Shown here in pieces: positions 58,334 through 64,000 of a stretch of 64,000 nt of DNA (its first letter is position 1; each line of letters opens with the position of its first letter). The stretch covers positions 6,262,001 to 6,326,000 of the forward strand of contig NC_016604.1 of NCBI RefSeq assembly GCF_000230895.2, in the 5' to 3' direction. The notes under the pieces were generated by a model that worked only from the letters and a program-made list of their open reading frames with translations, was not told the DNA's origin and ran no database searches. The translations under genes and the position numbers were made by a program. The stretch comes from Mycolicibacterium rhodesiae NBB3 (lineage in GTDB: Bacteria > Actinomycetota > Actinomycetes > Mycobacteriales > Mycobacteriaceae).

Positions 58334-59413
58334 TTGACAAGAACGCGACCGATACGGGTCATTCAGTGGGCCACCGGTGGAGTCGGTACCGAGATGGTGA
58401 CGACCATCCTCGATCACCGCCCCGACATCCAACTGGTCGGTGCGCGTGTCTACTCCCAAGCGAAGCACGGTGTCGACATCGGCAGGATCGTCGGCCGCGA
58501 CCAGATCGGCGTCACTGCGACGATCGACACCGCCGAGATCCTCGCGCTCGACGCCGATCTCGTACTCTACGCGCCGTCGTTCACCGATCTCGACGATGTC
58601 TGCGCCCTGCTCGCGAGCGGAAAGAATGTGGCGACGCCGTCGTTCCTATTCCACCCGCGGCGCATTCCGGAGGCGGATCGGCGACGTCTGCAGGAAGCCT
58701 GCGAGCAGGGTGGCGCCACCATCCACGGCAGCGGCTTGAACCCGGGCAACCTGTCCGGTGTGCTGCCGCTCGCGCTCTCTGGCATGAGCCGCACCATCGA
58801 CCAGGTCACGCTGCAGGAGCGCGCCGACTGGACGCTGTGGGAAAGCACTGAGATCACCTTCGACGGCATGTGGTTCGGTCGTCCGCCGGACGAGGTGACG
58901 CCGTCGGCCAATGGGTACCTCAGTTTCCTGACAAAGCTGTTCGTCGAGCAGACCTGGTTCATCTCCGACACGTTGAACGCCGAAATCGACGACGTGTCGG
59001 TGAGTCTCGAATGCGTGCCCGCGACCAAGGACTTCGAGATGTTCGGCCACGTGGTGCGCGCTGGCAGCACGGCCGGGCAACGCTGGAACTTCCGCGGCCA
59101 TCGCAACGGCAAGACGCTGATCGAGTTCGAGACCCTGTGGACCATTGGCGGCGAGTATCCCGGGCACTGGCCCAAGCCCTTGGACGGCTGGACGCTGACA
59201 ATCGAAGGTGACCCGTCGATGCGCACACATTTCTTCCCCCTCGCCAGCTTCTCGCGCGACGCCTCGATCGAAGAGCATGTGAAGGCCGGATTGATCACGG
59301 TGGCGATGCAGGTCGTCAACGCGATTCCTGCGGTGTGCGACGCACCGGCCGGCTTCGCGACCATGGCGGATCTGCCCTTGATCCGCAGCTATACCGGCTT
59401 CGGCAACCGGTGA
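58334..59413 (+). CDS. DapB-like NAD(P)-binding reductase, paralogue 3
   Basis: A 359-residue member of the DapB-like family starting with TTG behind GGGAG. The N-terminus RVIQWATGGVGTEMVTTILD is the Rossmann motif, and DADLVLYAPSFTDLDDVCAL the second part. The turn GSGLNPGNLSGVLPLALSG and C-terminal QVVNAIPAVCDAPAG are shared with the other four copies. It ends at a convergent hairpin. Reduction or oxidation of a keto or amino group is inferred; the real substrate is unknown. Confidence 0.85.
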   Translation: MTRTRPIRVIQWATGGVGTEMVTTILDHRPDIQLVGARVYSQAKHGVDIGRIVGRDQIGVTATIDTAEILALDADLVLYAPSFTDLDDVCALLASGKNVATPSFLFHPRRIPEADRRRLQEACEQGGATIHGSGLNPGNLSGVLPLALSGMSRTIDQVTLQERADWTLWESTEITFDGMWFGRPPDEVTPSANGYLSFLTKLFVEQTWFISDTLNAEIDDVSVSLECVPATKDFEMFGHVVRAGSTAGQRWNFRGHRNGKTLIEFETLWTIGGEYPGHWPKPLDGWTLTIEGDPSMRTHFFPLASFSRDASIEEHVKAGLITVAMQVVNAIPAVCDAPAGFATMADLPLIRSYTGFGNR

Positions 59414-59417
59414 TTTG

Positions 59418-59454
59418 GGTGCGTATACGTTCGCTTACCGAACGTTCGCGCACC
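59418..59454. terminator. Hairpin between convergent genes
   Basis: GGTGCG...ACGTTCG-cttac-CGAACGT...CGCACC forms an imperfect stem of about 13 pairs in the 45-base gap between two convergent stops. There is no U-tract, as is usual for mycobacterial terminators. Confidence 0.5.
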
Positions 59455-59458
59455 GAAA

Positions 59459-60412
59459 TCACTTGGGCGGTAGGCTCTCCGGCGATGTGACGTAACCCAT
59501 CTCGTCGTACAGGGTTCGAGGCACGAGAAGACCTGTCGTGTCGAGGATCTCGGGTAGATGCTCGGCCACGTCCTCAGCACTCAGGCTGCCGTCGGGCGAC
59601 GTCCAACCGCGTGAGATGCCGATCTGAACCGCTGCAACGCGACCCATGAACGCACTGAACACGGTCTGCGTCTGCGTGCAGGCCTCGCTCGCGAGATACG
59701 CCACCACGGGGGCCACCTGGTCCTGCCGCAACGTGTCGAGGAAGGCGCTGCCGTCGGGGTCGTCGGCGCCCACCCCCGTGACCGCGTCAGCCATCCGGGT
59801 ACGAGCCATCGGCATGATCGCATTGGTCGCGATGCCGAAGTCTGCGCCCTCCAGCGACAGCACGTTCATCAACCCGAGCATTCCCGTCTTGGCCGTCGAG
59901 TACCCGAGCATGCCGTGCTGACCGAAGATTCCCGCCGCGGACGCCACCAGGACGATTCGACCGTAGCGGGCGCGCTTCATCACCTCGAATCCCGGACGAA
60001 CAACGTGGAACGCGCCGAGAAGATGATGCCGCAGGAGAGATTCGAAGCGTTCCGTCGGCCAGTCATCGACCGGGGCGTTGAACACGTTGCCCGAGTTGGC
60101 GACGATCGCGTCGAGCCTGCCGAATTCACCTTCGGCCAATTCGACGGCCATCTGCCCGCCCTTTTCGGTGCTGACATCCTCGACACACGCCACTGCCCGC
60201 CCACCGTCGGCGACGATCTCGGCAACCACATCATTGGCAGGCGTCGGATCGGAACCATTGCCGTCCACGTCGCAGCCGTTGTCGGCCACCACGACAGCGG
60301 CGCCGCGCCGGGCGACCTCGCGACAGTACGCCGCACCGAGTCCGCGTCCTCCTCCCGTGACGAGGACGACGCGATCGGCGAATGAGACCGTGGTCATGGT
60401 CCGTACAGTCAT
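59459..60412 (-). CDS. SDR, HSD17B4-like (3R-hydroxyacyl-CoA dehydrogenase type)
   Basis: A 317-residue SDR. FADRVVLVTGGGRGLGAAYC, then VVVADNGCDVDGNGSDPTPA and an ANSGNV motif match the dehydrogenase domain of peroxisomal-type multifunctional enzyme 2 (HSD17B4), which oxidises 3R-hydroxyacyl-CoA. The Tyr-Lys pair is LGYSTAKTG. An R-specific dehydrogenase suits the MaoC-type hydratases in the island. A second ATG 15 bases in is an alternative start. No operator motif was seen upstream in the 107-base gap. Confidence 0.87.
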   Translation of the reverse strand: MTVRTMTTVSFADRVVLVTGGGRGLGAAYCREVARRGAAVVVADNGCDVDGNGSDPTPANDVVAEIVADGGRAVACVEDVSTEKGGQMAVELAEGEFGRLDAIVANSGNVFNAPVDDWPTERFESLLRHHLLGAFHVVRPGFEVMKRARYGRIVLVASAAGIFGQHGMLGYSTAKTGMLGLMNVLSLEGADFGIATNAIMPMARTRMADAVTGVGADDPDGSAFLDTLRQDQVAPVVAYLASEACTQTQTVFSAFMGRVAAVQIGISRGWTSPDGSLSAEDVAEHLPEILDTTGLLVPRTLYDEMGYVTSPESLPPK

Positions 60413-60519
60413 CTCCCACTCGGATGCGGTAGGTCAAGCGTCAGGACGATACCTGGCGGTCCCGCCCCCACAGCCGTGATGTTGTTCACGACTACCGACG
60501 CGACAGCGACCATGCTTGT

Positions 60520-61566
60520 CTACCGATTGGTCCAGTGCGCGACGAATGGTGAGATCGAGGACACGTCGTACAGACCGGGTTCGGCGGCGAGCACCGCGGG
60601 TATCGCATTGATCGCGTGCATCGCCGTCGCCAGGCATCCCTGCTCGGCGTGATCCTCGTCGTGCGAACCGATCACCAGGTGTACCCGCATGTTCGGCTCC
60701 CCCTCGAAGGTGATCTCATAGCCGATTTCCGTCGGCCAGTCCGGCGCCAGATCATCGGCCATCCGGGTGAGATGCTCGACGGACATGGTCGTCTCACCGC
60801 AGTCGACGGTGACACCGAAACGCATGGCGCCGACGGTGCCGGCCGGGATCTCGCCCGCGGCGACCGTCAAGGCCCGCGGCGTCGTCGCCACCTCGCGGAA
60901 GCCCTCGACCGACTGGATCTGGAGGCCCAGCGATTGCGCGAGCACGGTCGCGCTCCCGATCCACGCGCTGGCCGCATAGTCGGTGTTGGTGAGCAGCGGC
61001 GTGGTGTCCTCTGGCGCATGACCGAAGCCCATCGCGTTGAAGATCAGATCGTGGCTGGCATATGTCGAGTAATTGAGCACCTCGCGCACGCTGATGTGGT
61101 CCGTCTTCTGCGTCAGGCGGGAGAGCACGGGACCAAGCGACTCTCCGAAGAAGCCGGGATACAAACCTAGACCCAGGAACGAGGAACGACCTGTGCGACA
61201 GGCAGTCTCGATCCCATCGGCCAGCGACTCGTGCAGTGAGCGCGGATGGATGAATCGGCTGCCGGTGGCCACCACGTTCTTACCGGACGCCAGCAAGTCG
61301 CACACATCGGCGAAGCAGCCTTCGGTGTCGGTTTCCACTTTGCCCATGTACAGCACGATGTCGGCGTCGGACTCGATGACCGCGCCGCGATCGTCGGTGG
61401 TGAGCACCCCCGTCTCCGCAGTCCCGCACAACGTGCCAGCGTCGACCCCCGCTTTCCCGGGGTCATAGACCCGCACCGCGATGAGGTCGAGATCCGGGCG
61501 GCCGATCACGTGGCGAAGCGACATCATCCCGGTGATACCGGTGGCCCACTGGATCACCCGCGTCAT
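60520..61566 (-). CDS. DapB-like NAD(P)-binding reductase, paralogue 4
   Basis: A 348-residue DapB-like protein from ATG at 61566 (MTRVIQWATGITGMMSLRHV). Upstream open codons overlap the P450 and are not family-like. It has DADIVLYMGKVETDTEGCFA, the turn LGLGLYPGFFGESLGPVLSR and C-terminal HAINAIPAVLAAEPG. It starts 13 bases after the P450 stop and is probably co-transcribed with it. A divergent paralogue faces the P450 on its other side, so two copies flank it. Confidence 0.85.
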   Translation of the reverse strand: MTRVIQWATGITGMMSLRHVIGRPDLDLIAVRVYDPGKAGVDAGTLCGTAETGVLTTDDRGAVIESDADIVLYMGKVETDTEGCFADVCDLLASGKNVVATGSRFIHPRSLHESLADGIETACRTGRSSFLGLGLYPGFFGESLGPVLSRLTQKTDHISVREVLNYSTYASHDLIFNAMGFGHAPEDTTPLLTNTDYAASAWIGSATVLAQSLGLQIQSVEGFREVATTPRALTVAAGEIPAGTVGAMRFGVTVDCGETTMSVEHLTRMADDLAPDWPTEIGYEITFEGEPNMRVHLVIGSHDEDHAEQGCLATAMHAINAIPAVLAAEPGLYDVSSISPFVAHWTNR

Positions 61567-61579
61567 GACCAATCCTCCT

Positions 61580-62818
61580 TCAGTCCCACACCACGTCCAG
61601 ACGCGGCGGCGACCGGAACATCGTTCCGGTGACATAGGGCGGCGGCGCGTCCGGATCCAAACGCAGTCCCGGCAATTCGTCGAACAGCGCGTTGAAGATC
61701 TTCGTCGTCTCAAGCCGTGCCAGGTGCATTCCGAGGCAGACGTGAGCACCGTGGGCAAATCCGATGTGTGGTTTACGTTCCCGGAAGATGTCGAACCTCT
61801 CCGGGTCGTCCCAGCGGGTTTCGTCGTGGTTGGCACTGCCCAGGCTGAGCATCATCGTCGCACCCTTGGGGATCTGCACCCCGCCGATCTCGGTGTCGCA
61901 GGTGACCTCACGCATGAAGTTCAGCAGTGGGGTCTCCCATCGGATGCCTTCCTCGATCGCCTGCGGCAACAGGCTGCGGTCCGCACGTACCGCGTCGAGC
62001 TGGTCGGGGTGTGTCAGCAGCGCCATCGCCAAACTTGCCGTAGAACGCGACGTCGTCTCCGCCCCCGCTGGTAACAGGTTGCGCATGAATCCGTAGATCT
62101 GCTCGTCGGTCATCTTCACGCCGTTGACCTCCGAGGCGGCCAGGATCGACACCATGTCGTCCTGAGGTTCCCTGCGCCGGTCAGCGAGAATTCCGACGAA
62201 GTACTCCTTCATCTCCGACGACGCGCGCATCGCGCAGTCCATGTCCCCGCGGAAACCCAGCAGGTCGATGGCAAGACGGTGAAACCACAACACATCGGAG
62301 TCGGGCAATCCCAGCAGGGCGGCAATCACCCGCACCGGGATCGGCATGAAGACCTTGTCGACCAAGTCGGCCTTCTTGTCACCTTTGAACTTCGCGATCG
62401 TGCTGTCCACCAACGGCCCGACGAGTTCGGAATCCCACCGCTTCATCGACGAGCGGGCGAAGGCGAACTCGTGCAGCTTGCGATAGACGGCGTGCTCCGG
62501 GTCCTGCATCTCCAGGATCGTCGGACCCTGCAGCGGCCGCACGACATCCTCATAGCACCGCGTACTGAACGTGATGTTGTCGGTGAAGATCGCCTTGACG
62601 GCATCGAACGAGTAAGCGGTGAACGTCTGCGGGCCGTCGTCCGGGTTGCCCTCCATCCCCATCTCGGGCCAGCCGGCGTGCACCGGACTCTGCGCGCGGA
62701 GTTCCTTCAGCATCGGGTAGGGCGATGCGTCGCCGGCGGCACCCATCCCCTCGTTGAATTTTTCCTGGGCATCCCGGATGCTCTGTTCGAGTTCTTCTAC
62801 GGTCGCCGGCTCGGCCAT
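61580..62818 (-). CDS. Cytochrome P450
   Basis: A 412-residue P450 from the ATG at 62818, which follows GAGGAG by nine bases. Helix I has LLPAGAETTSRSTASL, and the heme loop is IGFAHGAHVCLGMHLAR with Cys361. An N-terminal acidic helix (TVEELEQSIRDAQEKFNEG) precedes the core. It leads a small operon with a DapB-like gene and faces another across a palindromic operator of a type not found elsewhere in the window. Confidence 0.92.
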   Translation of the reverse strand: MAEPATVEELEQSIRDAQEKFNEGMGAAGDASPYPMLKELRAQSPVHAGWPEMGMEGNPDDGPQTFTAYSFDAVKAIFTDNITFSTRCYEDVVRPLQGPTILEMQDPEHAVYRKLHEFAFARSSMKRWDSELVGPLVDSTIAKFKGDKKADLVDKVFMPIPVRVIAALLGLPDSDVLWFHRLAIDLLGFRGDMDCAMRASSEMKEYFVGILADRRREPQDDMVSILAASEVNGVKMTDEQIYGFMRNLLPAGAETTSRSTASLAMALLTHPDQLDAVRADRSLLPQAIEEGIRWETPLLNFMREVTCDTEIGGVQIPKGATMMLSLGSANHDETRWDDPERFDIFRERKPHIGFAHGAHVCLGMHLARLETTKIFNALFDELPGLRLDPDAPPPYVTGTMFRSPPRLDVVWD

Positions 62819-62850
62819 CCCACGGCTCCTCACTGCCACTTCCCCTCGAA

Positions 62851-62864
62851 CAACCTACAGGTTG
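62851..62864. promoter_or_regulatory. Third operator type, copy A
   Basis: CAACCT-AC-AGGTTG is a perfect palindrome between the P450 and the divergent DapB-like gene, sharing the AACCTAC half-site with the copy at 62874. Confidence 0.5.
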
Positions 62865-62873
62865 TTGGTTGAG

Positions 62874-62892
62874 AACCTACATGATGTAGGTT
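62874..62892. promoter_or_regulatory. Third operator type, copy B (19-base perfect palindrome)
   Basis: AACCTACAT-G-ATGTAGGTT is perfectly symmetrical about one base. It lies between the P450 and the divergent reductase. The two copies are 25 bases apart centre to centre, which suggests cooperative binding by a TetR-type dimer. No such regulator gene is adjacent within the window. Confidence 0.6.
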
Positions 62893-62944
62893 GATCGAAT
62901 CCATCAACCGTGTAAGTCGCGAAAATGCAACCGGGAGCGTTCGA

Positions 62945-64000
62945 TTGGCAACTCGAGTGGTGCAGTGGGCAACTGGCGCGGTCGGAACCCCCGCGTTGGC
63001 GGAATTGATCGAGAATCCCGATTTCCAGCTCGTCGGCGTCCTTGTCTACGACCCGGCGAAAGCCGGTCAGGATGCGGGGGCCCTGTGCGGTCTACCTCCT
63101 ACCACCGGCGTACTGGCCACCACGGACAAGGAGGAGATCCTCGCGCTGCGGCCCGAAGTGGTCATCCACGCCGCGAGCAAGGCACACGCGGTCGAAACCA
63201 ATGCCGAAGACATCTGCCGGCTTCTCGCGTCCGGAACCAGTGTCATCACCACGACCTCCTACAACCATCTGCCTACTTACGGAGCCGAGACCGAGGCCGC
63301 GTTCGTCGAGGCCTGCCGGAAGGGAGGGTCCCGGTTTCACGCCGCAGGCGAGAATCCAGGCTTCATGTTCGAGCGTCTCGTCGCCACTCTGACGGCGCTG
63401 TCGAAGACCATCGACCGCATCGACCTGTACGAGGCCACCGATGTGTCTGCCGTCGACAGCAGGCCGATGCTCGTCGACCTCATGGGTATGGGCCGTCCGC
63501 CCGAGGAGGTCAGCGCCGACTCGCCGATCATCAAGAAGCTCGACCTCGCCTACCGGCAGGCGCTCAACGCTACCGCGGACGTCCTGGGTATCACCCTGTC
63601 ACACGTCGACGTGTCCGTGGACGCCACAACGCTGCCCCACGACATCGAGGTTCGCGCCGGCACAATCGAAGCGGGAACGGTGGTTGGACAACGCTTCTCG
63701 TGGGTGGGGTACTGGTCCGGCCGGCCGTTGCTCGCGATCCACGAGGAATGGGTGTTGACGCGTGACCTCCCGCAGTGGGGACTGAGACCCCTCGCGCCCG
63801 GCGAGAAGGCGCCGTTGATCCGCGCCGTCATCAAGGGCACGCCCAGCTTCGAACTGCAGCTCGACGTAGGGTTCGACGACAAGCCGACCGACGGCACGCA
63901 CGCGCAGCCCGGTCATCTCATGATCGCGATGGGCGCGATACGGGCGATACCCGATGTGCTCGCTGCGCCGCCGGGTGTTGTTGCGGCGCCGGTGTTCGGT
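62945..64000 (+). CDS. DapB-like NAD(P)-binding reductase, paralogue 5, 3'-truncated
   Basis: An open frame of 352 codons runs from TTG at 62945 to the right edge without a stop. It starts RVVQWATGAVGTPALAELIE (Rossmann motif) and continues with VVIHAASKAHAVETNAEDIC. The turn HAAGENPGFMFERLVATL is family-typical, and AIRAIPDVLAAPPGVVAAP near the edge is the C-terminal family signature, so only a few residues are missing. A GGGAG lies about ten bases before the TTG. Longer-looking frames on this stretch in other phases are not protein-like. It is divergent from the P450 at 61580. Confidence 0.85.
   Translation, partial: MATRVVQWATGAVGTPALAELIENPDFQLVGVLVYDPAKAGQDAGALCGLPPTTGVLATTDKEEILALRPEVVIHAASKAHAVETNAEDICRLLASGTSVITTTSYNHLPTYGAETEAAFVEACRKGGSRFHAAGENPGFMFERLVATLTALSKTIDRIDLYEATDVSAVDSRPMLVDLMGMGRPPEEVSADSPIIKKLDLAYRQALNATADVLGITLSHVDVSVDATTLPHDIEVRAGTIEAGTVVGQRFSWVGYWSGRPLLAIHEEWVLTRDLPQWGLRPLAPGEKAPLIRAVIKGTPSFELQLDVGFDDKPTDGTHAQPGHLMIAMGAIRAIPDVLAAPPGVVAAPVFG

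Noticed and set aside
62965..63765. An open frame of 266 codons starting MGNWRGRNPRVGG
   Set aside because: It is Arg-rich and lacks motifs; the neighbouring phase from TTG 62945 gives a clear DapB-like protein to the window edge.

Overview
The window looks like a chromosomal stretch of a mycobacterium, most likely an environmental Mycolicibacterium-type species. It is GC-rich throughout with many GTG and TTG starts. It carries a 13E12-family HNH/DUF222 gene behind a perfect mycobacterial SOS box, a mycofactocin-type short-chain dehydrogenase, several luciferase-like (probably F420-dependent) oxidoreductases, and mycobacterial-style expansions of acyl-CoA dehydrogenases, P450s, CaiB transferases and DapB-like NAD(P) reductases. 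No rRNA, tRNA, insertion sequence, prophage or CRISPR array was seen. No gene-free stretch exceeds about 240 bases.

Almost every gene belongs to one catabolic island. I count 4 cytochromes P450, 6 acyl-CoA dehydrogenases, 3 crotonases, 4 hot-dog dehydratases, 3 acyl-CoA ligases, 2 CaiB/BaiF proteins (one double), 13 SDR-type genes, 5 DapB-like reductases, 3 metal-dependent amidohydrolases, 3 luciferase-like oxidoreductases, 4 NTF2-fold proteins, an aldehyde dehydrogenase and a zinc alcohol dehydrogenase. The logic is P450 or dehydrogenase activation, CoA ligation, then beta-oxidation, hydration and retro-aldol cleavage of a hydrophobic, probably isoprenoid or steroid-like substrate. The substrate itself cannot be read from the sequence.

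Layout. 1-5.6 kb: tightly overlapping dehydratase, crotonase, ACAD, crotonase pair and ligase operon. 5.6-10.3 kb: extended SDR facing an SDR-SDR-LLM operon, then amidohydrolase 1. 10.5-15.5 kb: six-gene leftward operon (alcohol dehydrogenase to DapB-like reductase) divergent from an IclR regulator. 16.5-18.3 kb: SOS-controlled 13E12 gene and a small partner. 18.3-28.2 kb: ligase, ACAD pair and amidohydrolase 2 leftward; ACAD and LLM rightward; NTF2 protein facing a degenerate cysteine-hydrolase homologue; amidohydrolase 3 and MaoC. 28.2-39.1 kb: double CaiB and aldehyde dehydrogenase divergent from an operon P450, ACAD, MaoC, DUF35, ACAD, MaoC, Ltp2-like aldolase, TetR. The latter has the gene content of the mycobacterial igr operon (cholesterol side-chain removal), but the ChsH2 counterpart is split into two genes. 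39.1-48.5 kb: unknown gene, P450, CaiB, NTF2, ligase, VOC, SDRs and two genes broken by single-base frameshifts. 48.6-50.0 kb: a membrane-protein operon starting with two tiny unreported proteins (32 and 45 residues). 50.1-64 kb: GntR, AveC-like membrane protein, P450, BFD ferredoxin, several SDRs and three DapB-like reductases, the last running off the right edge.

The strongest unifying signal is regulatory. A 16-bp palindrome, consensus GAnAAY-N4-RTTCTC, occurs at about fourteen promoters between 6.6 and 58.3 kb, mostly between divergent genes, and ties the island into one apparent regulon. Three other palindromic operators mark separate sub-circuits: at the IclR gene, in the aldehyde dehydrogenase/P450 gap, and in the P450/DapB-like gap near 62.87 kb.
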